A stretch of DNA of 64,000 bases, taken from assembly GCA_019636285.1 (NCBI GenBank), contig JAHBXV010000031.1, forward strand, positions 1-64,000, given 5' to 3'. Numbering within the stretch: the first letter of the stretch is position 1; each line of letters opens with the position of its first letter. Of the stretch, positions 50,727 to 61,072 are shown in pieces. The position numbers were made by a program, and so were the translations under genes. Below the pieces are notes generated by a model. That model was given only the letters and a program-made list of their open reading frames with translations, did no database searches and had not been told where the DNA came from. The stretch is from Planctomycetaceae bacterium. GTDB lineage: Bacteria > Planctomycetota > Planctomycetia > Planctomycetales > Planctomycetaceae.

Positions 50727-53654
50727 ATGACTCCCACCGAAGTTTTGGAATCTCGCCGCGGAGGACCGCGACGGGGGCTTCATTTGTCCCAGCAATCTCC
50801 TGCCGATGCTGCCGAAACGAACGGGGTTGGAACTGTCGACAGTTCCAACCTCTCTTACGTTGAGGGGCTTTACCGGTCGTACTGCCAGGATCCGCAGTCC
50901 GTCTCTCCCGACTGGCAGCGGTATTTCGGCGAGTTGAGCCTCGCGACCAGCAATGGCTCGGCCTCGCCGGAAAATGGCCTGTTCAGCAAGCCGCGGGTTG
51001 GCTCATCTGGAGTCCTCAGCCCGGCCATTCTCGACGCCTCGATTCTCCAGGAACGGGTCGAGCAACTCATTCGCAACTACCGGTCGATGGGGCACTACGC
51101 CGCCGCGATCGACCCGCTCGGCCAGCCGCGGCGCGAAGTTCCCGAACTGGAACCGGAATCGGTAGGCTTCACCGAAGCCGACCTCGACAAGACGTTTTCG
51201 ACAATCTCCGCCGGCGGGCCGAACCTGCGCACCCTGCGCGAGATTCTGCAATGGCTCCGCAACACCTATTGCCGCTCGATCGGCGTGCAGTTCACGCATA
51301 TCGACGACTTCAACGTGCGGCAATGGCTGCAAATGCGGATGGAGTCGACCGAAAACCGCGTGCAACTGACTCGCGAAGAACAGCTTCGCATTCTCAAACG
51401 GCTTAGCGACGCCGTCGTGTTCGAGGAGTTCATTCTCAAGAAGTTCCAGGGAGCCAAGAGCTTCTCGCTGGAAGGGGCCGAAACGCTGATTCCGCTGCTG
51501 GAACTGGCGATTTACCGCGCCGCCGACCAGGGGGTGAAAGAAATCATCCTCGGCATGGCTCACCGCGGCCGGTTGAACGTCCTCGCCAGCATCATGGGGA
51601 AAAGCAACCAGACGATCTTCCGCGAGTTCGCCGACCTCGATCCGCAGTTGCACGTAGGCCGCGGCGACGTCAAGTACCACCTCGGCTTCAGCAACGACTG
51701 GCACTCCGGCGACGGACGAACCGTCCACCTGTCGCTGTGCTTCAACCCCAGTCACCTAGAGTTCGTGAACCCCGTCGTCCAGGGTCGCGTCCGTGCCAAG
51801 CAGGATCGCCGGGGCGATACCCGCCGCGAGCAGGTCATGCCCATCCTGATCCACGGCGACGCCGCCTTCGCGGGCGAGGGGGTCATCCAGGAAACCTTCA
51901 ACCTCTCGGACATCGAATCGACCCGCGTCGGCGGAACCGTTCACGTCATCGTGAACAACCAGATTGGTTTCACCACCGGTCCGCAGCAGGGACGTTCGAC
52001 GGCCTACGCGACAGACGTCGCCAAGATGCTGCAGATTCCGATCTTCCACGTGAACGGCGAAGACCCCGAAGCGGTCGCGTCGGTGGTGCGGCTGGCGATG
52101 GACTTCCGCAAGGAGTTCCACCGCGACGTCGTCATCGACATGTATTGCTACCGCCTGCGTGGCCATAACGAGCAGGACGAGCCGGCGTTCACCCAGCCGC
52201 TCATGTACCGCAAAATTCACTCGCACACCCCGGTTCCGCAGAGCTATCTGGAGCACCTCCTGAAGCTCGGCGAAGTGACGCGTGAAGAAGGCGAAAACCT
52301 CATCGCGCTGCATCGCCAGCAGTTGGAATCGGACCTCGAAGTTTCAAAAAGCTCCGAATACGTCCACCGCTGGGACACGATGCAGGGTGTCTGGAAGCCG
52401 TATCGCGGCGGTCCGAAAGCCTCGGTTCCCGATGTCGAAACGGGCCTGCCCGTCCCGCAGCTTTCGGAAATCCTCGAGCTTCTCACGCGGCTCCCCTCGG
52501 GGTTCCAGCCGCACATGAAGATCCATAACGGCGGGGCCGTCAAGAAGCCCGATGGCCTCCTGCAAAAGTGGGCCGCCATGAGCCGTGGCGAAGCGCCGCT
52601 CGACTGGGCGGCCGCCGAGGCCCTTGCCCTGGGAAGCCTCGTGCTGCAGGGCCATCGCGTGCGACTGCACGGGCAGGACTGCGAGCGCGGCACGTTCGGC
52701 CATCGCCACGCGGTTCTGCACGATGTGGAAACTGGCGGAACCTACATCCCGTTGCAACACCTGGCGGCCGATCAGGCTCCCATCGAAATCTACAACTCGG
52801 CTCTGTCGGAAGTGGGCTGCCTGGGCTTCGACTACGGGTACAGCCTCGATACGCCCGACGGGCTGGTGATGTGGGAAGCCCAGTTCGGCGACTTCGTCAA
52901 CGTGGCGCAGGTCATCATCGACCAGTTCATCAGCAGTGCCGAGGACAAGTGGAACCGCCTGAGCGGTCTGGTGATGCTATTGCCGCACGGTTTTGAAGGA
53001 GCCGGTCCCGAGCACTCCAGTGCCCGTCTGGAACGATTCCTCACCATCGCCGCCGACGACAACATCCAGGTCTGCTATCCCACGACGCCGGCGAACTACT
53101 TCCACCTCCTGCGACGGCAGGTGCTTCGCCCCTGGCGCAAGCCGCTGGTCGTCATGACGCCCAAATGGGTCTTGCGGTGGCCGGCCGCCACGTCGCCGAT
53201 GCTGGACCTGTCGATCGGCACGTTCCAGCGCGTGCTGCCCGACCCCGCGCAGCACGATCGTTCTCAGGTGCGTCGCATTCTGTTGTGCTCCGGCAAGATC
53301 TTCTACGAGCTCGATCATTGCCGTCGCAAACTCGAACGCGACGACATCGCGATCGTTCGCCTCGAAGAACTCTATCCGCTTCCCGAAGAAGAGCTGCGGC
53401 AGGTGCTGTCCGCCTACCCGGACGGCACGCCCGTGTTTTACGTGCAGGAAGAGCCGGAGAACATGGGGGCGTGGCGATTCCTTCGCAGTCAGTGGCTGAA
53501 TTCGATCTTCGGCAAATACCCGTTCGCGGGCATTTACCGGCCGGCTTCCGCCAGCCCCGCGACGGGCTCGAAGGAAAGCCACAAGTACGAGCAGAAAGAG
53601 CTTCTGGCCGAAGCCTTCAGCGTCGCCAAGGACGCTGTCGAACTTCCTGTCTGA
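50727..53654 (+). CDS. sucA: 2-oxoglutarate dehydrogenase E1 component
   Basis: This is a 975-residue thiamine-diphosphate enzyme that decarboxylates 2-oxoglutarate and passes the succinyl group to the lipoyl arm of E2. Motifs include the N-terminal E2-binding-like [57 protein letters not shown] and [16 protein letters not shown] (ThDP/Mg binding), and the transketolase pyrimidine region with [21 protein letters not shown]. The first 55 residues are variable and low in complexity, so the ATG at 50727 is a choice among possibilities. E2 follows 148 bp downstream, E3 after that. Confidence 0.96.
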   Translation: MTPTEVLESRRGGPRRGLHLSQQSPADAAETNGVGTVDSSNLSYVEGLYRSYCQDPQSVSPDWQRYFGELSLATSNGSASPENGLFSKPRVGSSGVLSPAILDASILQERVEQLIRNYRSMGHYAAAIDPLGQPRREVPELEPESVGFTEADLDKTFSTISAGGPNLRTLREILQWLRNTYCRSIGVQFTHIDDFNVRQWLQMRMESTENRVQLTREEQLRILKRLSDAVVFEEFILKKFQGAKSFSLEGAETLIPLLELAIYRAADQGVKEIILGMAHRGRLNVLASIMGKSNQTIFREFADLDPQLHVGRGDVKYHLGFSNDWHSGDGRTVHLSLCFNPSHLEFVNPVVQGRVRAKQDRRGDTRREQVMPILIHGDAAFAGEGVIQETFNLSDIESTRVGGTVHVIVNNQIGFTTGPQQGRSTAYATDVAKMLQIPIFHVNGEDPEAVASVVRLAMDFRKEFHRDVVIDMYCYRLRGHNEQDEPAFTQPLMYRKIHSHTPVPQSYLEHLLKLGEVTREEGENLIALHRQQLESDLEVSKSSEYVHRWDTMQGVWKPYRGGPKASVPDVETGLPVPQLSEILELLTRLPSGFQPHMKIHNGGAVKKPDGLLQKWAAMSRGEAPLDWAAAEALALGSLVLQGHRVRLHGQDCERGTFGHRHAVLHDVETGGTYIPLQHLAADQAPIEIYNSALSEVGCLGFDYGYSLDTPDGLVMWEAQFGDFVNVAQVIIDQFISSAEDKWNRLSGLVMLLPHGFEGAGPEHSSARLERFLTIAADDNIQVCYPTTPANYFHLLRRQVLRPWRKPLVVMTPKWVLRWPAATSPMLDLSIGTFQRVLPDPAQHDRSQVRRILLCSGKIFYELDHCRRKLERDDIAIVRLEELYPLPEEELRQVLSAYPDGTPVFYVQEEPENMGAWRFLRSQWLNSIFGKYPFAGIYRPASASPATGSKESHKYEQKELLAEAFSVAKDAVELPV

Positions 53655-53802
53655 AAACGAAACGCGACGCCCCGCTGGACTTGTTCAGCGGGCTGGTCGT
53701 CGCGAGAATTCAGCGCGGAACTCGCGTGGCCTCGAATGGGCCGCGATGGCAGCAGCTTCGGTCGTATCGGCAACGGCAAGTCACGGTTGGATCGGGAATT
53801 CC

Positions 53803-55035
53803 ATGGCAGTTGAAGTGAAGGTGCCCGCATTTGGCGACTCCGTTTCGGAGGTCATGATCGGCGAATGGCACAAGAAGGTCGGGGAAGTCGTCCAACTCGA
53901 CGAGGGACTGGTCGAAGTTGAAAGCGACAAGGCGACGCAGGACATCAACTCACCCGTTCGCGGCGTGCTGCTGAAACTGCTCAAGCAACCCGGCGACACC
54001 GCCACTGTCGGTGAAGTCGTCGCGATTCTCGACGAGACCGCCGCTGGGGCCGAAAATGGCGCCAAGCCCGCCGCGCAGCCGCCGGCAGCCCAGGAAGCAG
54101 CCAAGCCCTCATCGGCCGAGCCTCGCGTCATGCCGGCCGCTCAGCGTGCCCTGAACGAACGCGGTCTTTCGCCGGATGATGTCACCGCGACCGGTCCCGG
54201 CGGTCGCATCCTGAAGGAAGACGTGCAGCGACACGCGTCTCCGCCTCCCGCTGCCCCGGCACAACCCGTGTCCGCGCCCCCCGCGCCGGTCACGGTTGCC
54301 GCCGAACCGACGACCGTCGCGCGGGTCACCGGAGAACGATCGGCCCGCCGTCAGTCGATGAGCCTCATTCGTCGACGCATCGCCCAGCGACTGCTCGAGG
54401 CCCAACAGAACGCGGCCCTGCTGACGACGTTTAACGAAGTCGACATGTCGGCCGTCATGGAACTGCGCAAGCAGCACCAGGAAGCATTCGTTGAAAAGCA
54501 CGGCGTGAAGCTGGGCTTCATGTCCTTCTTCGTGAAGGCATCGGTCGAGGCCCTCCTCGAATTTCCCGCCATCAATGCCGAAATCTCCGGAAACGACATC
54601 GTCTACCACGACTACTGCGACGTGGGCATCGCCATCGGCGGCGGTAAGGGGCTCGTCGTGCCGGTTCTGCGCAGCGCCGAAGCGATGACCTTCTCGGAGA
54701 TCGAAAAGGCGATCGGCGACTTCGCGAAGCGGGCGCAGGCCAACCAGTTGACCCCGCAGGAACTGACCGGCGGCACGTTCACCATTAGCAACGGCGGCGT
54801 CTACGGATCGATGCTGTCGACGCCGATCGTCAATCCGCCGCAGTCCGCCGTGCTGGGAATGCACTCGATCCAGGAACGAGCCATCGTCCGCAACGGTCAG
54901 ATTGTTGCCCGCCCGATGATGTATCTGGCCCTCACGTACGATCATCGCATCGTCGATGGCCGCGAGGCGGTGACGTTCCTGAAGCGCATCAAGGACTGCA
55001 TCGAAAACCCGGTGCGACTCCTCCTGGAAGTGTGA
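53803..55035 (+). CDS. sucB: 2-oxoglutarate dehydrogenase E2, dihydrolipoyl succinyltransferase
   Basis: This is a 410-residue acyltransferase. A single lipoyl domain carries Lys43 in [12 protein letters not shown]; an Ala/Pro linker follows; a peripheral subunit-binding domain is at about 109-145 ([31 protein letters not shown]); a second Pro/Ala linker leads to the catalytic domain (about 185-410) with [20 protein letters not shown] and the active-site [10 protein letters not shown] (about 380). The single lipoyl domain and FGDSVSEV fit the succinyltransferase. Start 53803 directly precedes the lipoyl domain. The Lys is the substrate for lipoylation by enzymes such as the ligase at 56680. 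Confidence 0.95.
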   Translation: MAVEVKVPAFGDSVSEVMIGEWHKKVGEVVQLDEGLVEVESDKATQDINSPVRGVLLKLLKQPGDTATVGEVVAILDETAAGAENGAKPAAQPPAAQEAAKPSSAEPRVMPAAQRALNERGLSPDDVTATGPGGRILKEDVQRHASPPPAAPAQPVSAPPAPVTVAAEPTTVARVTGERSARRQSMSLIRRRIAQRLLEAQQNAALLTTFNEVDMSAVMELRKQHQEAFVEKHGVKLGFMSFFVKASVEALLEFPAINAEISGNDIVYHDYCDVGIAIGGGKGLVVPVLRSAEAMTFSEIEKAIGDFAKRAQANQLTPQELTGGTFTISNGGVYGSMLSTPIVNPPQSAVLGMHSIQERAIVRNGQIVARPMMYLALTYDHRIVDGREAVTFLKRIKDCIENPVRLLLEV

Positions 55036-55102
55036 GCGGCGACCGCTCCACCATGACTCCCACCGCGGCGTGACCGCCGACCGGCGGCGGACTTCTTTTA
55101 GA

Positions 55103-55197
55103 GATTCTAACACAACCTCTGTGCAATCGATTGCATGCTTGGTCTTTGGCGGGTTTCTGACAGGCACAACCGGTTGTGTTAGGAGTTTTTAGAATCA
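55103..55197. promoter_or_regulatory. Palindrome cluster between E2 and E3 genes
   Basis: Three symmetric elements: an 11-bp inverted pair CTAACACAACC (55107-55117) and GGTTGTGTTAG (55172-55182), with GATTCTA outer arms; a 14-bp palindrome TGCAATCGATTGCA (55122-55135); and a 14-bp palindrome CACAACCGGTTGTG (55165-55178). The 14-bp palindromes look like operator sites for dimeric regulators. The larger inverted pair could form a long stem ending E2 transcription. The function is unproven. Confidence 0.5.
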
Positions 55198-55246
55198 CGG
55201 CGCGGCGAACATTCGGCCCGCCAATCACCTTGGAGCGGATGCCGAA

Positions 55247-56629
55247 ATGGACATTTTTGACCTCGTGGTGGTGGGTGCTGGCCCCGGCGGCTATGTCGCC
55301 GCCATCCGTGCCGCGCAGAATGGCCTGAAGGTTGCCTGCGTCGAAAAAGAGGCGCAACTCGGCGGCACCTGCCTTCGTGTCGGCTGCATTCCCAGCAAGG
55401 CGCTCCTCGAAGCCAGCGAACTCTACAAGCTGGCTCGTACGAACCTCGGCGAATTCGGCGTCGTCTCGAAGGAGGTCTCCTTCGACCTCGCGAAGATGAT
55501 GTCCCGCAAGGACTCGATCGTCGGCGGCCTCACCAAGGGAATCGAAGGACTCTTCCGCAAGCATAAGATCACGCGGTTTCACGGCCATGGCCGTCTCCTC
55601 GGAAACGGCAAGGTCGCCGTGGAAGGGGATTCGCCCACCGAGATTCAGGCCCGCAACATCCTCATTGCCACGGGCAGCATTTCCGCCCCGCTCAAAGGAG
55701 TGAAGGTCGATGGCACCCATGTCGTCACGAGCACCGAAGCCCTGTCGTTCGCCGAAGTCCCCAAACAGTTGATCCTCATCGGCGCGGGCGTGATCGGTCT
55801 CGAACTCGGCTGCGTCTGGTCGCGTCTGGGTGCGAAGGTGATCGTCCTCGAGTATCTCGATCGAATTCTCCCGGGCATCGACGCCGAAATCGCCAACGAG
55901 GCCCGCAAGCTCTTCACGAAACAGGGACTCGAATTCCGGACCGGCATGCGCGTCACGTCTGCCGAGTTCAAGGATGGCCGTTGCGTCGTCACCTGCGATG
56001 GCCAGGAACCGCTCGAAGCCGACAAGGTTCTGCTCGGCGTCGGCCGCATTCCCTGCACGTCGAACCTGGGCCTCGATGCGGCCGGAGTGAAGCTCGACGA
56101 ACGCGGACGCGTCGCCGTCGACGCTCATTTCCACACCTCGGCGGAAGGGATCTACGCCATCGGCGACGTCATCCCTGGCCCGATGCTGGCTCACAAAGCC
56201 GAAGAAGAAGGCGTCGCTGCCGCCGACATCATCGCTGGCAAGTACGGCCACGTGAACTACAACGCGATTCCCAGTGTCGTCTACACCGACCCGGAAATCG
56301 CGGGGGTCGGCAAGACCGAAGAGCAGCTCAAGGAAGCCGGGATTCCCTACAAGAAGGGGAGCTTCCCCTTTATGGCCAACGGACGCGCCCGCGCCCTCGG
56401 GCATACCGACGGCCGCGTAAAGATTCTCGCGCACGCCGAGACCGACCGGATTCTAGGGATGCACATCTTCGGGCCGCGGGCCGGCGACCTGATCGCCGAA
56501 GCCGCCACCGCCATCGAATTCGGTGCCTCGGCTGAAGACATCGCCCGCACGTCGCACGCACACCCGACGCTCGCCGAGTGCATCAAGGAAGCAGCCCTGG
56601 CGGTTGAAGGCCAACAGATCCACATGTAG
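55247..56629 (+). CDS. lpdA: Dihydrolipoyl dehydrogenase (E3)
   Basis: This is a 460-residue FAD/NAD flavoprotein that reoxidises the dihydrolipoyl groups of E2. The N-terminal FAD site is VVVGAGPGGYVAAI, the redox disulfide Cys42-Cys47 lies in GGTCLRVGCIPSK, the NAD site is LIGAGVIGLELG, and the C-terminal dimer-interface base lies in RTSHAHPTLAECIKEAAL (His-x-His-Pro-Thr). The length is normal. It is separated from E2 by 211 bp with palindromes, so it may have its own promoter, since E3 is shared by several complexes. Confidence 0.97.
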   Translation: MDIFDLVVVGAGPGGYVAAIRAAQNGLKVACVEKEAQLGGTCLRVGCIPSKALLEASELYKLARTNLGEFGVVSKEVSFDLAKMMSRKDSIVGGLTKGIEGLFRKHKITRFHGHGRLLGNGKVAVEGDSPTEIQARNILIATGSISAPLKGVKVDGTHVVTSTEALSFAEVPKQLILIGAGVIGLELGCVWSRLGAKVIVLEYLDRILPGIDAEIANEARKLFTKQGLEFRTGMRVTSAEFKDGRCVVTCDGQEPLEADKVLLGVGRIPCTSNLGLDAAGVKLDERGRVAVDAHFHTSAEGIYAIGDVIPGPMLAHKAEEEGVAAADIIAGKYGHVNYNAIPSVVYTDPEIAGVGKTEEQLKEAGIPYKKGSFPFMANGRARALGHTDGRVKILAHAETDRILGMHIFGPRAGDLIAEAATAIEFGASAEDIARTSHAHPTLAECIKEAALAVEGQQIHM

Positions 56630-56644
56630 CAAGTTCGCTTCTCT

Positions 56645-56669
56645 CGTTCCCAGGCTCCGTCTGGGAACG
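56645..56669. repeat. Hairpin (GTTCCC family), second copy
   Basis: A 9-bp stem, CGTTCCCAG (56645-56653) with its complement (56661-56669), and a GCTCCGT loop, 15 bp after the lpdA stop. The arms match the hairpin at 3-29 except for central changes that keep base pairing. It may end lpdA transcription; it has no U tract and the lipoate ligase gene starts 10 bp later. Confidence 0.6.
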
Positions 56670-56679
56670 CGGTGTCCTC

Positions 56680-57426
56680 ATGTTGCACTCGCCCGACTGG
56701 CCCGACCATCTCGTCCTGCTTGACGACATCGACCTGCCCCTGGGCGAGCAATTGGCTCTCGACGACGAGTTGCTCGCGGCAGTCGATCACGGGGGCCATC
56801 CTCCGCTTCTGCGTTTCTGGCAATCCCCTCAAACGAGCGTTGTCCTCGGCCGCGGAAACGCTCCTGAACTCGAAGTCGATCTGCCAGCCTGCCGCGACCT
56901 CGGCGTCCCGGTCTGGCGGCGATCCAGTGGAGGGGGGACCGTCGCTGTCGGCCCCGGCTGCCTTGCCTTTACTCTGGTCTTACCGGCCACCTCGCAACTG
57001 AGAAACCTCGGCGCCGGTCCCGTGACGCGTCTTCTTCTGGAGCGATCGCTCTGCGGCTGGGGCGAATCGCTCGGCCTCTCCGTGCAGGGTGTGAGCGACA
57101 TCACACTCGGCGATCGCAAGATCTCCGGAAACGCCCAGCGGTGGAAGCGAGACTCCTTCCTGCACCACGGGACCGTGCTTCTAACATTCGATCTGAACCT
57201 GGTTCGCCGACTGCTGCGGGAGCCCGCCCGCCGTCCCGAATATCGATCGACACGCACGCACGCCGACTTCGTCCAGAACGCCCCCTTCACCGCTGACGAG
57301 TTTCGCGATCATCTGGTCGAACGCTGGAACGCGACGGTTCAGCAACCCATTCCGGCTGAGATTCTCGCCGCGGCGCGACGACTCGCGAATGACCGGGCCA
57401 AACACGCGAACTGGCGAATCGCGTAG
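56680..57426 (+). CDS. Lipoate-protein ligase family protein (LplA-like)
   Basis: This 248-residue enzyme is of the biotin/lipoate ligase fold that attaches lipoyl or octanoyl groups to E2 lysines. Motifs: RFWQSPQTSVVLGRGN, VPVWRRSSGGGTVAVGPG (the RRxSGGGxV signature), and GVSDITLGDRKISGNAQRW (contains the Lys of the adenylate-binding site). The usual H-D after GGGxV is replaced by AVGPG, so the exact transfer activity (LplA, LipM/OctT or LipL) is uncertain. Its place after the E1-E2-E3 genes strongly supports a lipoylation role. The ribosome binding site is weak; a 25-bp hairpin precedes it. Confidence 0.85.
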   Translation: MLHSPDWPDHLVLLDDIDLPLGEQLALDDELLAAVDHGGHPPLLRFWQSPQTSVVLGRGNAPELEVDLPACRDLGVPVWRRSSGGGTVAVGPGCLAFTLVLPATSQLRNLGAGPVTRLLLERSLCGWGESLGLSVQGVSDITLGDRKISGNAQRWKRDSFLHHGTVLLTFDLNLVRRLLREPARRPEYRSTRTHADFVQNAPFTADEFRDHLVERWNATVQQPIPAEILAAARRLANDRAKHANWRIA

Positions 57427-57440
57427 ATCGCGCTGCGACG

Positions 57441-58562
57441 TTACTCAGCGAACCGCAACGGGTCGGCCGTCACGAAATAGCCCGGCCGGCAGGCAACATT
57501 GATGACCAGCCCCAGGGCAACGGCCGTCGCGACCAGGCTCGAACCGCCATAGCTCATCAGCGGCAGCGTAATCCCCGTGATGGGCATCAGCCCCACGGTC
57601 ATGCCCGTGTTGATGAGCGACTGCCCGGCGAGCAGTACCGAGACGCCAATCACCACCAGCCGCCCGAACGGGTCTTGCGTGGCGTTGGCGATCCGCATCC
57701 CTTCCAGGAACAACAGGCCATACAGGGCCACGGTGATGGCGACTCCCCAAAATCCCCAGCGTTCACCCACAAAGCAGAAGACGAAGTCGGTCTGGCCGGC
57801 CGGCAGGCGATACGCGGCTGGGTCGTCCAGCGGCATGCCATCCAGTTCGCTCCCCCACAGCCCTCCGAGCGACAACACCAGCTTCGACTGATGAAGGTGA
57901 TAGCCATCGCCGCGCGGCACTTCGCCGCCATCAACCTGCGACATCAGCGCCGTTACCCGCGATCGTTGTTCGGCGTTCATGCCCGTCCAGAGGAGCGGCA
58001 AGCTGGCGACTCCCAGTAGCACGATCGCCACGAGATGCCGCGGCCGCGCGCCGGCGGCGAACAGCATGGCGAACAGCACCGGAATGAACAGGATCGCCGT
58101 CCCCAGGTCTGGCTCCTTCAGAATCAGGCCGACGGGAATGAGCATCAGCAGAAATGGCCCGACAAGGCCGCTCAGTCGGCGATAACGATCCTGATAAACC
58201 AGGTGCCGGGCCAGCGCGAGAATGAACGCCAGCTTGGTCAGTTCCGACGGTTGCAGGTCGAAAAAGCCCAGCGAAATCCAGCAGCGGGCCCCGTTCCGCG
58301 GCGGTTGCGTGAAGACAACCAGCAACAGCGGCAGACAGGCAAGGAAGAAGACCGAGGTCCAAGGACGCAGCCGCGTGTAAGGGATCGCGGCGGCCAGAAC
58401 CATCGCCGGAAACGCCAGCGTCAAGAGTGTCAACTGGCGCGGCAGAAGATCGGCGCCTTCGGAAAGCTCATCCGCCCGCGCGATCCCCGTCAGGCCGAGC
58501 ACGACCAGTCCCGCCGCGCACAACAGGACGATCCACGGCATCCGTGCCAGGACTGTACGCAC
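57441..58562 (-). CDS. rodA: RodA/FtsW/SpoVE family peptidoglycan glycosyltransferase
   Basis: This is a 373-residue SEDS polymerase with about ten hydrophobic helices. Motifs: QPPRNGARCWISLGFFDLQPSEL, LKEPDLGTAILFIP, VGLMPITGITLPLMSYGGSS, and GERWGFWGVAIT, all typical of the family; PITGITLP and SYGGSSLV suggest RodA over FtsW. The GTG start at 58562 is preferred because GGAGG lies 8 bases upstream. SEDS proteins polymerise lipid II with a partner penicillin-binding protein; no such gene is nearby. Planctomycetes of several orders have reduced peptidoglycan gene sets, so a retained RodA is worth noting. It converges with the lipoate ligase gene, 14 bp apart. Confidence 0.9.
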   Translation of the reverse strand: MRTVLARMPWIVLLCAAGLVVLGLTGIARADELSEGADLLPRQLTLLTLAFPAMVLAAAIPYTRLRPWTSVFFLACLPLLLVVFTQPPRNGARCWISLGFFDLQPSELTKLAFILALARHLVYQDRYRRLSGLVGPFLLMLIPVGLILKEPDLGTAILFIPVLFAMLFAAGARPRHLVAIVLLGVASLPLLWTGMNAEQRSRVTALMSQVDGGEVPRGDGYHLHQSKLVLSLGGLWGSELDGMPLDDPAAYRLPAGQTDFVFCFVGERWGFWGVAITVALYGLLFLEGMRIANATQDPFGRLVVIGVSVLLAGQSLINTGMTVGLMPITGITLPLMSYGGSSLVATAVALGLVINVACRPGYFVTADPLRFAE

Positions 58563-58798
58563 GAGTCCCCCCTCCCGCGATCCGTAATCCACTGTCCAAC
58601 AACCCGGCTTGTAGTCCCCCGCAGCCAATCGGTCCAGAGGAATCTCTCACTTCGTCTCCCTCCCCGCGTCCCCCCATCACCCTCTCCCCCCATCACCTTC
58701 GTTCCCGCTCCTCCGACTTGCCCATCCGATCCCGGCTGGACATGCTGCTATCCGGAACCAATGGCTCGCATCACCCAGTCCCGAATTGAGAGCACCCC

Positions 58799-59929
58799 AT
58801 GCCCCTGCTCCGCATCCTGATCGCCCAAGGGATGGCACTCCTCCTGCTGTCGGCTGCCACCACCTGGGCCGAGGAACCCGGTCCTCGACTGATCCTCCCC
58901 AAACAGGCGACTGCGGTAGTGGGAGCCCCGATTGGCGTCTGGTTCGACAATCTCGTGTTGACGGAGAAGCCGGATCGCTACGCCTTTCGCGTCCACTCCA
59001 AACTGGGGACCAGCGACGCCCGGCATTGGACGCTGACAGCCACGGAACAGGATGTCGGCGAGCACGACTGGCAAATTGATGTTCTGGAAAGTGGCGAAAA
59101 GGTCGCGTCCGGCCAGATGACCTGGAACGTGATTCCCGCGAGCGCCGCCAAAGACCGATCGCTACGCCTTCTGATCGTGGGGGACAGCCTGACCCATGCC
59201 ACCATCTACCCGAATGACCTGGCCCGGCGGTTCGCGGAACCGGATCAGCCGAAAGTGACATTCCTGGGAACGCATCGACCCGCCTCGGCGAAGGAAGGCG
59301 TGGCCCACGAGGGTTATGGCGGCTGGACCTGGCAGCGCTTTCTCACGCACTACGAACCGAACCCCGATCCGGCTCAGCGAAAGCACAGCAGCCCGTTCGT
59401 CTTCGCGAACGACGGTAAGCCCGGGCTCGACATTCCCCGCTACATCCGCGAAGCGTGCGGAAACGAGCCGCCGGATGTGGTGATTTTCCTCCTGGGGATC
59501 AATGACGGCTTCTCAGCCGACTGGAAGACACCGGGAGCCGTCGACACCCGCATCGACGACATCTTCGGACACGCCGACAAGCTGATCGCCGCTTTTCATG
59601 AGGCGGCCCCGAAAGCAGCTCTGGGAGTCTGCCTGACGACGCCCGCCAACTCTCGCGATGCCAGCTTCGTCGCCAACTACCAGGACCGCTATCCCCGCTG
59701 GGGCTGGAAGCAAATCCAGCACCGCCTCGTCGAGCGGGAACTTGAACACTTTTCCGGCCATGAAGCCGACGGAATCTTCGTGATCCCCACCCACCTCAAT
59801 CTCGACCCGGTCGACGGCTACCCACCCGACAACGCCGTCCACCCCAACGCCCACGGCTACCACCAGATCGCGGCCACGATGCATGCCTGGCTGCTGGAAC
59901 ACTTGGCCGCGAACAACAAAGCCGAGTAG
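58799..59929 (+). CDS. Secreted SGNH/GDSL-type hydrolase
   Basis: This is a 376-residue exported protein. The signal peptide is near residues 1-24 (QGMALLLLSAATTWAEE). An N-terminal beta domain of about 100 residues precedes the SGNH domain: block I LLIVGDSLTHATIYP, block III LGINDGFSADW, and block V PPDNAVHPNAHGYHQIA (Asp and His). The layout, beta domain then SGNH, is like planctomycete esterases acting on acetylated glycans. It overlaps nothing and converges with the alpha/beta hydrolase gene. Confidence 0.88.
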   Translation: MPLLRILIAQGMALLLLSAATTWAEEPGPRLILPKQATAVVGAPIGVWFDNLVLTEKPDRYAFRVHSKLGTSDARHWTLTATEQDVGEHDWQIDVLESGEKVASGQMTWNVIPASAAKDRSLRLLIVGDSLTHATIYPNDLARRFAEPDQPKVTFLGTHRPASAKEGVAHEGYGGWTWQRFLTHYEPNPDPAQRKHSSPFVFANDGKPGLDIPRYIREACGNEPPDVVIFLLGINDGFSADWKTPGAVDTRIDDIFGHADKLIAAFHEAAPKAALGVCLTTPANSRDASFVANYQDRYPRWGWKQIQHRLVERELEHFSGHEADGIFVIPTHLNLDPVDGYPPDNAVHPNAHGYHQIAATMHAWLLEHLAANNKAE

Positions 59930-59953
59930 CAAACGAGACTTCAAATCGACAAT

Positions 59954-61033
59954 TTACTTCGCACGCGAACTCAGATCCTTCTCGCAATCCGCATCCAGCG
60001 GAACCGCTTTGCCGACTTTGTCGGTGGCGTGCGTGAAGAGGTATTTCCAGACCGCTTCGTGGACGAACTCGCCCTTGGCGTTCTTCACGGCGGCTCCACC
60101 CGGTTGGGCGGCTGAGTGGGCGCGGTTCTTGTCTTCTTTGACATCCGCATCGGTCACCAGCCGTCGTGAATTGCCGAACGGCGGGCGAACCCGGTCGACA
60201 TTGACCACCGGGCCAAACTCGTTGAGTCCCAGCAGTTCCCAAGAACGGCAGTAGTGGTCGCCAATCCAGCCTGTGTCGAGCACGTGGGTGAATCCAAAGA
60301 ACCGGTTCTTGGGGGTCGCGGAGGGGAGCGTGTACCAGCGTTCCAACTGGTCGCGCGGTCCAGACAGCATGACAACCCGGTCGACTCGCTGATGGAGGGC
60401 GAAGCGGGCTGCCGTTGTCGAACCGTGCGAAATACCCGCGACGATCACACGATCCCAGCGCAGCGAATCGCCGGATTCGTTGATGAACTCGTCCCAGTGC
60501 CCGACGGGGTGTTCCTTCGCCAGCCATTTCACGAACTGTAACGACCGCTCGGTCATGCCGTCCGGTTGAGGAATATCGATCGCATCGCTGTGGTCTTCGC
60601 CAGTCGCCGCTTCGAGACGAATGCGGCCCAGGTACTGATCATCGGGCGGCGGCTCCTTGTTGAGCGTGGAGAACCAGCCGTTCGCGTAGTGGACCTGAAT
60701 CGCATGCAGGCCGTAGCCGGAAAGGCGCTCAAACAGCGCCTGATTATGGCCCATCAGCCAGATCACCAGCCGCCCGCGCGGACGGACGCTGGTATCGACC
60801 ACCGCATGTTCGACGTCGGCCGGCTTGCCGTCTTTCTCGAAGACGAAATTGATCTCGGGATGCGGCTTGGCGCGCGGATCAATCTCGCTGGCCCGCGCGG
60901 TGAGATCGTATCGCCTGGGATTCGGATCCCGATACTGCGGAAACCCGCCGCTCGAAGGCGACTGCCCGACGGCAAACGTCGGAACCAGGAGAACAGCGGA
61001 CAGAGACAAAACCGACCGGACGGACCAGCACAT
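59954..61033 (-). CDS. Secreted alpha/beta hydrolase-like protein
   Basis: This is a 359-residue exported protein. The signal peptide (MCWSVRSVLSLSAVLLVPTF, cleavage near AVGQS) is followed by a Tyr/Arg/Pro-rich start. The core carries RLVIWLMGHNQALFERLSGYGLHAI (strand and oxyanion region), WDRVIVAGISHGSTTAARFAL with the nucleophile elbow GISHGS, and later LSGPRDQLERWY. This fits the alpha/beta hydrolase fold. The catalytic His was not located with confidence. ATG 61033 has GAGGAA 7 bases upstream; the first in-frame TTG at 61048 is less likely. Confidence 0.75.
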   Translation of the reverse strand: MCWSVRSVLSLSAVLLVPTFAVGQSPSSGGFPQYRDPNPRRYDLTARASEIDPRAKPHPEINFVFEKDGKPADVEHAVVDTSVRPRGRLVIWLMGHNQALFERLSGYGLHAIQVHYANGWFSTLNKEPPPDDQYLGRIRLEAATGEDHSDAIDIPQPDGMTERSLQFVKWLAKEHPVGHWDEFINESGDSLRWDRVIVAGISHGSTTAARFALHQRVDRVVMLSGPRDQLERWYTLPSATPKNRFFGFTHVLDTGWIGDHYCRSWELLGLNEFGPVVNVDRVRPPFGNSRRLVTDADVKEDKNRAHSAAQPGGAAVKNAKGEFVHEAVWKYLFTHATDKVGKAVPLDADCEKDLSSRAK

Positions 61034-61072
61034 GGAGTCGTTCCTCAAGGATCAGCATCTGCAACGATGGTC

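Noticed and set aside
54109-56434. Long open frames antisense to the E2 and E3 genes
   Set aside because: E2 and E3 have complete catalytic motifs; antisense frames are compositionally biased and lack starts with ribosome binding sites.
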